Source: Candidatus Helarchaeota archaeon
GTDB taxonomy: Archaea > Asgardarchaeota > Lokiarchaeia > Helarchaeales > HEL-GB-A
Reading direction: 5' to 3'
Length of the DNA stretch: 36,070 bases
Assembly: GCA_016840125.1 (NCBI GenBank)
Contig: JAEOSY010000171.1
Coordinates: 1-36,070 of the forward strand
Of this stretch, positions 9,135-17,132 are shown one piece after another. The stretch's first letter is position 1. The number at the start of each line of letters is the position of its first letter. The position numbers and the translations under genes are program-made. Under the pieces are notes generated by a model. It was given only the letters and a program-made list of their open reading frames with translations, was not told the origin of the DNA and did no database searches.

Positions 9135-9218
9135 AGATCTCTTAAACTCTATTGAAGTCACGAGATCTACTAGTAGAGGGACCTAATAAAACAAGCAAAA
9201 AGCAACATTCTGTGTTGC
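9135..9218. repeat. Cluster of inverted repeats upstream of the dehydratase gene
   Basis: Three symmetrical elements lie close together. AGATCTC at 9135-9141 pairs with GAGATCT at 9162-9168. CTACTAGTAG at 9167-9176 is a perfect 10-bp palindrome. GCAACA at 9202-9207 pairs with TGTTGC at 9213-9218 across a 5-nt loop. They lie 57-150 bp upstream of the TATA box at 9275 and could be regulator sites or part of a structured RNA. Confidence 0.35.
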
Positions 9219-9274
9219 ATGACTCGAATTTCAAAACGCACGGGTAGATGGAAAATTAATATAAAATCCCAGAC

Positions 9275-9284
9275 TTTATAAATA
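9275..9284 (+). promoter_or_regulatory. TATA box for the dehydratase-type gene
   Basis: TTTATAAATA lies about 50 nt before the ATG at 9332, predicting a start of transcription near 9305 and a leader of about 25 nt. The leader contains the ribosome site AAAGGTGGG at 9318-9325. Confidence 0.55.
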
Positions 9285-9331
9285 ATTAAAAGGTTAAGAA
9301 GTTACTATGATTTTATAAAAGGTGGGTTTAA

Positions 9332-10648
9332 ATGACAGGGGAAGATGAGAAGCAATTCGTGCTCTGGGATTCAATTTTACATTATTTCGAAATGGTAATG
9401 AAATTCATGAAAGCTTCGCAGTCCTCAAAAAAGAAAAGTCGGAGCTCTGGATACGCAGATATGTTCTTTAACTACTTTAAAAATCTTCGGATTGCCAAGA
9501 AAGAAAACACGCCAGTTATCATGACGAATTTTTGCTTCCCCCCAGAATTAATCCAGGCAATGCAGTGCTATAACATGAACGAAGAGATAGGAAGCATTGC
9601 TCTGTCCATTGCGAATGCTGGGCTGAAGTATATTGATATAGCTGAGGAAGGTGGAATCGATAAATTTCAGTGCAACGCCCAGAAGGTATGGATCGGGGCT
9701 ACTATGTTAGGGGAAGCGCCCAAACCCGATTATATTATATACTCAAGTCAGCCCTGCGATTCTACATTGATTCAATACCAAGTGTTACAAGAAATTTATA
9801 ATGAGGCCCCGGTCTTTACTGTAGACATCCCGTATTACCATCATGAACCTGCAAATGAATATTATGATCCTGACACAGTTCCATACGTCGCACAACAATT
9901 GAAAAATCTTGTCTCTTGGTTAGAGGCCAAAACAAATCGCAAAATGGACCATGACCATTTCAAGACCACCATTCAGAACTCCAATCAAACGCGGGAGATG
10001 AATTTAGATACTTTAGAGTTGATGAGAGCAAAACCTGCACCACTACCCTCCTTGGCAGCATTCAACAACTATGCAATTCAGCTAATTGCTGGAGGGTTAC
10101 CAGAGGCTGTAAATTATGCCACAATTCAGCGGGATATAGCTAAAGAACGGGTTAAGAAGAAGCGAGGGGCGATGGAGCTTCGGGGGATGGAAGAGAAAAT
10201 TCGCGTCATGTGGGTTTATCTCCCAATCTTTTTCGAACCATTTTTATTTGGCTGGATGGAGCGAAAGTTCGGAGCGATTACCGTGATGGACCTTACGGGT
10301 TATGCGGTTTCGCAACCAATCAATATGAAGAATGAGGATACGATTTATGAGGGGCTTGCGACCCAAATGTTGGACATACCAATGGGGCGGCAAAGTCGGG
10401 GACCCGCAGAATACTATTTAGATGATATGCTTCGAATTGGGAAAGATTACGATGCAGATTGTGCCATCTATGGAGGACATATTGGCTGCAAGCATTCACA
10501 CGCAATCGCAATTTTGATGAAGGAAATGATCGAATCGGAATTAGGCATTCCCTGCCTTGTTTTTGAAGTAGATTGCGTTGATTCGCGCCCCGTCACCTCA
10601 CGCGCTATTAAGCGAAAACTCAAAGTCTTTCTCCAATCACTCGAATAG
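9332..10648 (+). CDS. 2-hydroxyacyl-CoA dehydratase / benzoyl-CoA reductase-type subunit (HgdB/BcrC family)
   Basis: This 438-aa protein belongs to the HgdB/BcrC/BadD family (COG1775), whose members bind a [4Fe-4S] cluster in two-subunit enzymes that dehydrate 2-hydroxyacyl-CoA or reduce aryl-CoA. The three expected Cys positions are seen: Cys68 (TNFCFPPELIQAM), Cys142 (SSQPCDST) and Cys386 (GGHIGCKHSHA). The C-terminal block LGIPCLVFEVDCVDSRPVTS is typical. A lysine/serine-rich N-terminal stretch (29-40) is unusual. No second subunit and no ATPase activator gene lie beside it, so its partner must be elsewhere or it acts differently. SDR genes follow on the same strand after a hairpin and a small membrane gene, which fits CoA-thioester metabolism. 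Confidence 0.85.
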   Translation: MTGEDEKQFVLWDSILHYFEMVMKFMKASQSSKKKSRSSGYADMFFNYFKNLRIAKKENTPVIMTNFCFPPELIQAMQCYNMNEEIGSIALSIANAGLKYIDIAEEGGIDKFQCNAQKVWIGATMLGEAPKPDYIIYSSQPCDSTLIQYQVLQEIYNEAPVFTVDIPYYHHEPANEYYDPDTVPYVAQQLKNLVSWLEAKTNRKMDHDHFKTTIQNSNQTREMNLDTLELMRAKPAPLPSLAAFNNYAIQLIAGGLPEAVNYATIQRDIAKERVKKKRGAMELRGMEEKIRVMWVYLPIFFEPFLFGWMERKFGAITVMDLTGYAVSQPINMKNEDTIYEGLATQMLDIPMGRQSRGPAEYYLDDMLRIGKDYDADCAIYGGHIGCKHSHAIAILMKEMIESELGIPCLVFEVDCVDSRPVTSRAIKRKLKVFLQSLE

Positions 10649-10652
10649 GAAA

Positions 10653-10678
10653 AAAACTAAATTGTTGAATTTAGTTTT
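10653..10678 (+). terminator. Hairpin terminator-like element
   Basis: Directly after the stop codon, AAAACTAAATT and AATTTAGTTTT form a perfect 11-bp stem around the loop GTTG, ending in a T run. It probably ends or stabilises the dehydratase transcript. Confidence 0.6.
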
Positions 10679-10696
10679 ATTGGATAAAAAAGATGG

Positions 10697-10984
10697 ATGA
10701 ATTTGACACAGGAAGATTATTACAAGGGATGTTTTGTTGTAAGTCCACTTTCCTTAGTTTTATACATTGTTTTGCATGTGAATCTTGCTAAAGGTGAAAT
10801 AGGGGCAGTAATTGCATTAGGAGTACTTGCGTTCACTACACTTTTCATAGGGATAGGTCTATGTATTGCTCAATTGAATGAATTACAAAATTATGTGAAC
10901 AATACAGTTGAATTGAGGACAGTAGTAATGCTAATCATTCTTGCAATCCAATTTATTCTCTATATCGTCTTTTTAGTGGTGTGA
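10697..10984 (+). CDS. Small membrane protein, 95 aa, three spans
   Basis: I do not recognise a family. Hydrophobic segments lie at about residues 13-32, 36-57 and 74-95, with a polar loop NELQNYVNNTVELR between the second and third. There is no signal-peptide cleavage pattern. The start chosen is ATG at 10697; an out-of-frame ATG lies four bases earlier and there is only a weak ribosome site. It follows the dehydratase hairpin closely and precedes the SDR pair by 113 bp. Coding is supported by the clear membrane-protein composition. Confidence 0.6.
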   Translation: MNLTQEDYYKGCFVVSPLSLVLYIVLHVNLAKGEIGAVIALGVLAFTTLFIGIGLCIAQLNELQNYVNNTVELRTVVMLIILAIQFILYIVFLVV

Positions 10985-11097
10985 AAGAGAACTGCAAAAA
11001 GTATAAAAAAACTAACTCGCATCGTAAAATCGTATTTATTTGTCGGTTTATTTCGATAAACTGTCACAGAATGAAAGTTTATGGAAAGTGAAATAAA

Positions 11098-11853
11098 ATG
11101 GGAAAACTAGATGGTAAAGTCGCCTTGATAGCTTACGCTGGTGGCGGATTAGGAAAAGCTTCAGCGGAGCTCTTTGAAAAAGAAGGCGCGAAAGTGTTTG
11201 TACAAGACGATGATGCAGCTAAACTGGAAGGTGTTCCGGGTGAACATATAATAGCTGATTTACGGAAAAAAGAAGACGCAGACAAGATGATCCAGACAGT
11301 GCTCGAGAAGGGCGGTGGCAAGATCAATATCCTCGTGAATAACGAAGATTTTGTTCCTGCAAAGAAAAAAATACTGGATCTAACTACAGAACAATTCATC
11401 GATACTATTGACAGAAATTTAAGGACAATCTGGCACACTCTAGCAGCAATATATCCAACAGTTAAGGCACAAGCCAAAATCCACATTGTTAATATTGGGA
11501 GTGCTGTTGGCGCTGGTGGAGCCTCGAAATTAATAGATTATGCATCAGTCAAATCAGGGCTGTATGGTCTCACAAAAACAGTGGCCAAGGAATGGCAGAG
11601 GTTTGGAGGAGTACGATGTAATATGGTGAATATTGGGACAGTCAAATATCCAGAGGGATATGCCAAGCAAGGCGCTCAGAAGGCAGGATTAAAGGAGATC
11701 AAAAATACTCCCATGAATGCATTGGTTAATGATACGCAAAAACTAGCAGATGTTGCAAATGTCATACTGTTTCTAGCGTCTGACGATTCTGAGGCTATTA
11801 ATGCAGCAACAATCGATGGATTTGGAGGAATGTACGTAATTAGTGGAGAGTGA
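11098..11853 (+). CDS. SDR-family protein with degenerate cofactor motif
   Basis: This 251-aa classical short-chain dehydrogenase fold keeps the catalytic Ser135 (VNIGSAVG), Tyr148 and Lys152 (DYASVKSG). The cofactor loop reads AYAGGGLGKA where TGxxxGIG is usual, and the NNAG block reads NNED. Loss of the Thr and of the NNAG Ala-Gly is uncommon and may reduce or alter NAD(P) binding. It is followed after 6 bp by a canonical SDR, so the two are cotranscribed and could form a hetero-oligomer with one structural and one catalytic chain. ATG start preceded by AAGTGAAA. The reaction is unknown; 3-ketoacyl or 3-hydroxyacyl chemistry is the usual guess for FabG-like proteins. Confidence 0.85.
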   Translation: MGKLDGKVALIAYAGGGLGKASAELFEKEGAKVFVQDDDAAKLEGVPGEHIIADLRKKEDADKMIQTVLEKGGGKINILVNNEDFVPAKKKILDLTTEQFIDTIDRNLRTIWHTLAAIYPTVKAQAKIHIVNIGSAVGAGGASKLIDYASVKSGLYGLTKTVAKEWQRFGGVRCNMVNIGTVKYPEGYAKQGAQKAGLKEIKNTPMNALVNDTQKLADVANVILFLASDDSEAINAATIDGFGGMYVISGE

Positions 11854-11859
11854 AATGAA

Positions 11860-12696
11860 ATGGGTGATATGTTAAAGGGTGAAAATGCGATCATTACAGG
11901 AGCAGCGCAGGGAATTGGGAAAGCTATTGCAATGAAGTTCGCCGCGGAAGGTGCAAATGTTCTTATTGTAGATTTGGACGAGGAAAAATCCATTGCAACA
12001 AAGAAAGAAATCAATGACAAATATCCAAATGTGAAGGTTGCTTATGTTGCGACGCGAGAGAAAGGTGACATTTCCAAGTATGAAAATTGTGCCAACATGG
12101 CTGAAGTTGCCAAGAAGGAGTTAGGTGGTATATCAATCCTAGTCAATAACGCGGGCCTGACGTTAGATAAACCAATTCATACACTCCCTGAAAACTGGTG
12201 GGACATTGTTCTTAATGTGGTACTCGTTGGTTCATTTAACATGATCAAAGCGGTCGCCCCAGCAATGCAAGAGGCAAATTATGGAAAAATCTGGAATGTT
12301 TCCTCTGTTGCTGGAATTGGTGGTAATGCGGCACAAATAAATTACTCATCAGCTAAATCTGGTTTAGTTGGGCTAACAAAAGCATGCGCTCGGGCGCTTG
12401 CAGCAAATAATATAGCGGTGAATGTTGTTGGATTTGGCGCTGTCATGACGCGATTAACATTGCCACATGACGAAGTTGAAATCATGGGACAAAAGATGGC
12501 ACAGATGAAGGCCATGGCAGGACAAGAACAAAAGACAATCATGAACATGCAGAAGGGGATGACCCCCATGTGTAAAACTCGTGATCTTCCTCTTATGCCT
12601 GAGGATGTTGCCAATTGGTTCGCGCCCCTATGTAGTAGAGGTGCGCATTACTGGACTGGTCAATGGATGATCTTTTCAGGCGGTATGGTAATTTAA
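11860..12696 (+). CDS. FabG-like short-chain dehydrogenase/reductase
   Basis: This 278-aa classical SDR has TGAAQGIG at 13-20, NNAG at 96-99, the catalytic Ser148/149 (NVSSVAG), Tyr162 and Lys166 (NYSSAKSG). It likely oxidises or reduces a 3-hydroxy/3-keto group using NAD(P). Residues 209-237 form an unusual Met-rich helical insertion with eight Met in 29 residues, in the substrate-lid position of SDRs. ATG at 11860 lies 6 bp after the previous stop; ATG at 11869 is an alternative. It ends at a strong T-tract terminator, so the SDR pair closes a transcription unit. Confidence 0.88.
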   Translation: MGDMLKGENAIITGAAQGIGKAIAMKFAAEGANVLIVDLDEEKSIATKKEINDKYPNVKVAYVATREKGDISKYENCANMAEVAKKELGGISILVNNAGLTLDKPIHTLPENWWDIVLNVVLVGSFNMIKAVAPAMQEANYGKIWNVSSVAGIGGNAAQINYSSAKSGLVGLTKACARALAANNIAVNVVGFGAVMTRLTLPHDEVEIMGQKMAQMKAMAGQEQKTIMNMQKGMTPMCKTRDLPLMPEDVANWFAPLCSRGAHYWTGQWMIFSGGMVI

Positions 12697-12699
12697 AAT

Positions 12700-12719
12700 T
12701 TCTTTTTTTCTTTTTTTTT
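12700..12719 (+). terminator. T-tract terminator
   Basis: Runs of 7 and 9 T separated by a single C follow the SDR stop codon within a few bases, which is typical of archaeal RNA polymerase termination. Confidence 0.65.
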
Positions 12720-12759
12720 GGTCAATTTTGAAAAATAAAGCAAATTCATAACTCTCATT

Positions 12760-13431
12760 TTAGGAAATCAGAATTATTCTATCCAAGAAATCGTTCTGGA
12801 CAACAAATTCCCAAAGCGGTCTCACTGCACCAATAGTGAAGATGACATGCGCATCGCTCCCGATGGAAATTTTGACTTTGGAAGTAGAGTGTAAAATTGC
12901 AGCAGTTTTTTGAAGAATATGTTTTTGATCCTTAGGATTGGCAATTAGTTTATCTACATTTAACTCTAAAAACATGTTATATTTATCGATCTGATCTATC
13001 TTTTGCTCAATATGATGCAAGGTGGGATGGGCTAATCCGATGGGCACAGAAAGTTCCTTTTTTAATTGGATCCCCTTTTCGATTGGATCGTATGCAGGTT
13101 GCATGGGGGTTCGGGCGGGAAACGTTTCGATTAAAATGAAATCAAGTTCGGAAAATTCGGGAGGAGGGGACGTATCAAGTGAGAAGCCCGATATTTCTAT
13201 GCCCAAAAAAATCTTCAAAGATTCATTTGGGGGGAGACTCCGGATTTCATCAATATAATGACGTAGTGGACGTGGTTCAGAAACATCACGAATGTACATA
13301 AACTTTCCTGTAATATCGCAATGATCTGTTATCGCAATTGCTGACAATTTCCGTCGAAGGGCAACCTCCAATATTTCTTTTGGCGTTTGATCTCCATCAG
13401 AGAAATAGGAATGGATGTGAAAGTCAATCAT
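12760..13431 (-). CDS. PHP-domain metal-dependent phosphoesterase
   Basis: All PHP motifs are present: His8, His10 and Asp15 in FHIHSYFSDGD, His40 in ITDHCD, Glu82 in GIEIS, His138 in GLAHP, and Asp196/His198 in GSDAH (counts include three residues before the ATG used here). This is a trinuclear metal site of the kind found in histidinol-phosphatase-like and other phosphomonoesterases; the substrate is unknown. The frame also allows TTG at 13440, but ATG at 13431 begins directly at MIDFHIH, the normal family start. It is a single minus-strand gene between plus-strand SDR genes, convergent with the SDR pair. Confidence 0.88.
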   Translation of the reverse strand: MIDFHIHSYFSDGDQTPKEILEVALRRKLSAIAITDHCDITGKFMYIRDVSEPRPLRHYIDEIRSLPPNESLKIFLGIEISGFSLDTSPPPEFSELDFILIETFPARTPMQPAYDPIEKGIQLKKELSVPIGLAHPTLHHIEQKIDQIDKYNMFLELNVDKLIANPKDQKHILQKTAAILHSTSKVKISIGSDAHVIFTIGAVRPLWEFVVQNDFLDRIILIS

Positions 13432-13638
13432 AGTGTTCAATTACTCTTGTTATTACTTCTGCGAATAACAGAACTCTAAAACCTTTAATAAAATATCTAT
13501 TCTTTTTCCAAAGTGAGTTACCTTCTGAGTTTCTGTTTTTTAGATAATTATATGTATCCTTAGATCAAATGAATTAAAGGGAAAACAAAAGTCAGAAAAA
13601 TTCACTGATTAATCCCTTAATGAATTTAAATAAGAGAG

Positions 13639-14598
13639 ATGAAAGAAATGGGAATTCTAGATGGGAAAGTAGCTATAATAACAGGAGCTGGGCGCGGGAT
13701 TGGACGAGAGGAAGCACTTCTTTTAGCAAAGGAAGGGGCGGCAGTTGTTGTCAATGATTTAGGGGCTAGTTATGATGGTACTGGGAAACCAACTAAGGTC
13801 GCTGATGAAATTGTTGAGGAAATTACGAAAGCAGGGGGCAAGGCGGTAGCCAATTATGATTCGGTTACGGATTTTAACAACGCTAAGAAAATGATAGATC
13901 AGGCCATGGAGACATTTGGTCATCTCAATATTCTTGTGAATAACGCAGGAATCCTGAGAGACCGAATGGTCTTTAACATGAAAGAAGAAGAATTCGATGC
14001 GGTTCTCAATGTTCATGTGAAAGGAACGTGGAATATGACCCGTCACGCTTGTGCCTATTGGAGACAACAGAGAAAATCGGGAAAGGATCATAAAGAACTA
14101 CCAGCAGCGATCATAAATACAACAAGTGATGCGGGACTATTAGGAAACGCGGGACAAACCAATTATGGTACCGCAAAAGCTGCCATTGCGGGTCTAACCA
14201 TCATCACTGCCCTAGATATGAAGAAATATAAAGTGCGAGCTAATGCAATTGCACCCCAAGCACGAACACGTCTAACAACTGATGCAACTCCGGCTTCAAA
14301 AGCTATCATGGAATCCACCATTGGGAAACCCTTTGATGCCCTGGATCCCGTAAACATTGCCCCGTTTGTCGTTTTTCTAGCCAGTGATGCAGGACGAAGA
14401 ATTAATGGGCACGTATTTCGGATTGTTGGGAATGCAATCGTCTTCCTAAAAGGTTGGAGCACTGACAACGTGCTTAAAAAGGAAAACGAAGGTTGGACTG
14501 TCACAGAACTCATCGAAAAAGCAGATGAAATAAGAAAAAAGCTTCCAAAAAAAGAAACAATCCAAGATGCTCTTGGAATGCTGGACCTTAAATTATAA
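13639..14598 (+). CDS. SDR of the (3R)-hydroxyacyl-CoA dehydrogenase type (HSD17B4-like)
   Basis: This 319-aa SDR has TGAGRGIG at 15-22, NNAGILRDR at 101-109, Ser163, Tyr176 and Lys180. The block VVVNDLGASYDGTGK followed by GGKAVANYDSV is characteristic of the SDR domain of peroxisomal multifunctional enzyme 2 and its prokaryotic relatives, which oxidise (3R)-3-hydroxyacyl-CoA with NAD. A C-terminal extension of about 45 residues (GWSTDNVLKKENEGW onward) is helical and charged. An ATG at 13648 (MGILDGK) is an alternative start, and TTTAAATA near 13624-13631 could be its TATA box for a nearly leaderless message. A T-run terminator follows the gene. Confidence 0.88.
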   Translation: MKEMGILDGKVAIITGAGRGIGREEALLLAKEGAAVVVNDLGASYDGTGKPTKVADEIVEEITKAGGKAVANYDSVTDFNNAKKMIDQAMETFGHLNILVNNAGILRDRMVFNMKEEEFDAVLNVHVKGTWNMTRHACAYWRQQRKSGKDHKELPAAIINTTSDAGLLGNAGQTNYGTAKAAIAGLTIITALDMKKYKVRANAIAPQARTRLTTDATPASKAIMESTIGKPFDALDPVNIAPFVVFLASDAGRRINGHVFRIVGNAIVFLKGWSTDNVLKKENEGWTVTELIEKADEIRKKLPKKETIQDALGMLDLKL

Positions 14599-14603
14599 TA
14601 TTC

Positions 14604-14613
14604 TTTTTTTTTT
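14604..14613 (+). terminator. T-tract terminator
   Basis: Ten consecutive T lie a few bases after the stop codon of the SDR gene, as expected for an archaeal factor-independent end. Confidence 0.55.
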
Positions 14614-14726
14614 AATCAAATTCTTCAAAATAGAGGAATAATGTCACTATTTATTAACTAAAAATATAAATTGTATTTTACATATCCCATGTTATTCTCC
14701 ACAATGAGAAGTAGGCGGTCATTATT

Positions 14727-16367
14727 ATGAAACTTTTAATCAAGAACGGTTTGGTAATAGATGGAACTGGATCCCCCGGATATAGAGCGGATGTTTTAAT
14801 AAATGGGGATAAAATCGAAAAAATAGGTGAAGCCCTCACCGTTGAAGATGCAGAAATTATTGATGCCTCAGACAAAGTTGTGACGCCCGGCTTTATCGAT
14901 ATTCATAATCACGGCGATTTAAATATGTATGATGTTAATAGGGCAGAATCGTTTGTGATGCAAGGGATGACGACTTTACTTGTTGGCTTATGTGGGCTGG
15001 GGGTCGCTCCTTCTACAGATGCAGTTAAAGAGTATTACGGCGATTTTGGGAAAAAAGCCCTCTCTATAGAACCGAGATTATACCCAAAACTAAAGGATTA
15101 TCTTACAGATCTCGAAAAAAAAGGATTTTCAATCAACCTCGCCTTTCTTGTGCCACAAGGAAATGTCAGAGCCAGTGTTATGGGGTTGGACATGCGCCCT
15201 GCAACGGATAAGGAACTAGAAGAAATGAAGAAGCTGATTAGAGATGATATGGACGCAGGTGCGTTCGGCTTATCAACAGGATTAGTTTATCCCCCCGGAT
15301 CAGCCACTCCAACCGATGAATTAATCGAGCTCTCGAAAGTAGTCGCGGAATATGATGGGATTTACAACTCCCATATGCGCAACGAGGGAGCAGGAGTTCT
15401 TGACATTGGCATGGCTGAAGTAATACGCATTGCCCGAGAAGCGAAAATACGATCACATATCTCTCATTGGAGTGTTATTAGCAGGTATAACATCGAAAAA
15501 TTGACGGCAGATGCGATTCAGTTACTTAAGGACGCTAGAGATAAGGAAGGACTTAAAATTACTGCGGATGTCGTTCCATATGATGATGGCGTTACCTCTC
15601 TTCCGTTCGTCATATTAGAAACCTGGGTTTTTGAGGATTTTATTGAGAATTTAACCAAACCCGAAACCAGGAAGCAAATCAGAAAAGAGATTTTCGATCG
15701 TATCTTTGCAATGTTTTTAGCTGGGGCACCCTGGTACCTGAAAATAATTCCTAAATTTATCATAAAACGACTCATGATCCCAGTCTTGGCTAAGCAAGTA
15801 TACCTCATCCACCATACCAGTGCTGAATTTAATGGAAAAACACTCCATGAGGCATTAACAACACGCTACCCTGATAGTAATATGCTCGATGCATTACTGG
15901 ACTTCATGCGGGATGAGGAAGGTGGCATTGTGATAAGAATCCAGTTTAAGGATGAGGAGAAGAGCGTGGTCCCACTACTCCAACAACCCTTTGTATGCGC
16001 CAGCTCCGATGCGGTGCTAATTCCAAAGGCTAATAACCACCCTCGTACGTTCGGTGCTTTTGCTCACGTTCTAGAACGAATTGTAAGAGAGAAACAGTGG
16101 ATGAGTTTGGAGGAAGGTGTTAAAAAGCTCACATCTTTTCCTGCTTCTGTTCTCGGTCTCAAAGATCGGGGTGTTCTTAAAGAAGGGAAAACCGCCGATG
16201 TTGTTGTGTTTGACTATAATAAACTCCACGAAACGGCGACCCTAGCCAATGGCAACCAACACCCCGAGGGTATAGATTACGTGATCATCAACGGACAAAT
16301 TACAGTTGAGAAAGGAGAACATCTAGGCGTCTTGAAAGGAAAAGTTTTGAAACATAAATCAAATTAA
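14727..16367 (+). CDS. N-acyl-D-amino-acid deacylase-like amidohydrolase
   Basis: This 546-aa amidohydrolase-superfamily enzyme starts with the small beta domain typical of D-aminoacylases (LLIKNGLVIDGTGSPGYRADV). Metal ligands are visible: Asp58/His60/His62 in GFIDIHNHGD, Cys89 in GLCG, His216 in NSHMRNEG, His247 in ISHWS, and an Asp in CASSDA. A hydrophobic stretch around residues 325-355 (FAMFLAGAPWYLKIIPKF) may form the lid. The family removes acyl groups from N-acyl-D-amino acids; dihydropyrimidinase-like activity is an alternative. It is cytoplasmic and monocistronic, 128 bp after the SDR. It may feed deacylated amino acids into the CoA-based catabolism around it. Confidence 0.85.
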   Translation: MKLLIKNGLVIDGTGSPGYRADVLINGDKIEKIGEALTVEDAEIIDASDKVVTPGFIDIHNHGDLNMYDVNRAESFVMQGMTTLLVGLCGLGVAPSTDAVKEYYGDFGKKALSIEPRLYPKLKDYLTDLEKKGFSINLAFLVPQGNVRASVMGLDMRPATDKELEEMKKLIRDDMDAGAFGLSTGLVYPPGSATPTDELIELSKVVAEYDGIYNSHMRNEGAGVLDIGMAEVIRIAREAKIRSHISHWSVISRYNIEKLTADAIQLLKDARDKEGLKITADVVPYDDGVTSLPFVILETWVFEDFIENLTKPETRKQIRKEIFDRIFAMFLAGAPWYLKIIPKFIIKRLMIPVLAKQVYLIHHTSAEFNGKTLHEALTTRYPDSNMLDALLDFMRDEEGGIVIRIQFKDEEKSVVPLLQQPFVCASSDAVLIPKANNHPRTFGAFAHVLERIVREKQWMSLEEGVKKLTSFPASVLGLKDRGVLKEGKTADVVVFDYNKLHETATLANGNQHPEGIDYVIINGQITVEKGEHLGVLKGKVLKHKSN

Positions 16368-16491
16368 GTATTTACACCTTCTTTTATAATCCAATAATTT
16401 CCTTTTTCACCTTATTTTGATTGGTACAATCTTAAACATATTGTAAATTAAAAAAAGGAGGAATTAATTATAGATTAGAATAGGTTGGAAT

Positions 16492-16959
16492 TTACTCTTC
16501 TTTTACTTTTATTTCCTTGGCTTCTTCAGTAGTTTTAATTTCTATTTTTTTAGGGGGTTCTGGCTCTTTCTTTGGAATGGAAAGTTTGAGAAGTCCTTTG
16601 TCCAAACTTGCATTAATATCGTCATGAGAGATGCCCTTCGGAATTTTCAGTGCCCTACAGAAAGATCGCTGTCGCCGCTCTTTAAGCATAAATCCTTCCC
16701 TAGTCTCCTCTTTTACTTCTTTATGTTCGGAAGAGATGGTTAAGGTATCGCCTTTGATTTCGATGTCAACATCGTCGCCACTATAACCCGGAACTTCAGC
16801 TGTTATTACATAATTTTTGTCATCTTCTTGAATATCCAGTCTTGGGAATTGAAGTCGTGGGATTCGTATCAATCCTAGGTCCATTGGCTTCCAAAAATCT
16901 TCAAAAAAATCATCCAGTAACTCAAAAGGCCAGAAATCGCGCCGTCTTATTATACTCAT
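16492..16959 (-). CDS. hsp20: Small heat-shock protein Hsp20
   Basis: This 155-aa protein has a central alpha-crystallin domain (about 40-130), with ITAEVPGYSGDDVDIEIKGDTLTI, the REGFMLKERRQRSFCRAL loop and the signature GLLKLSIPK at 122-130. The C-terminal tail is rich in Lys, Glu and Pro and lacks an obvious IxI motif beyond IEIKT. It acts as an ATP-independent holdase. ATG start, with GGTGA at about 10 nt upstream. TTTAAA at 17028-17033, between this gene and the divergent SDR gene, is a candidate TATA box giving a leader of about 45 nt. Confidence 0.93.
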   Translation of the reverse strand: MSIIRRRDFWPFELLDDFFEDFWKPMDLGLIRIPRLQFPRLDIQEDDKNYVITAEVPGYSGDDVDIEIKGDTLTISSEHKEVKEETREGFMLKERRQRSFCRALKIPKGISHDDINASLDKGLLKLSIPKKEPEPPKKIEIKTTEEAKEIKVKEE

Positions 16960-17132
16960 TGAATTACCACTTCACCAATTTGCGATAGTAATTATTTTTC
17001 GTTTAATAACACCTAGAAAAAATCGTATTTAAAGGTCACGGTTTGTGACTAATAAGAGGTGATATAAAGAAAGAAATTTGTTTATAATCAATTTTATTAA
17101 TAGACTTATCCTGAGATTGGAGTGAAAAGAAA

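Larger units (their letters stand above)
8854..9331. other. Divergent intergenic region, 478 bp
   Basis: No gene was found here. It holds promoters for the minus-strand operon and for the plus-strand dehydratase-type gene, plus a cluster of inverted repeats between 9135 and 9218 listed separately. I looked for tRNA arms around 8985-9010 and did not find a foldable tRNA. Confidence 0.5.

Noticed and set aside
12342..14513. Antisense frames of 90-116 codons within the SDR genes
   Set aside because: They lie wholly within SDR genes with intact motifs and show alanine/serine-rich composition typical of shadow frames.
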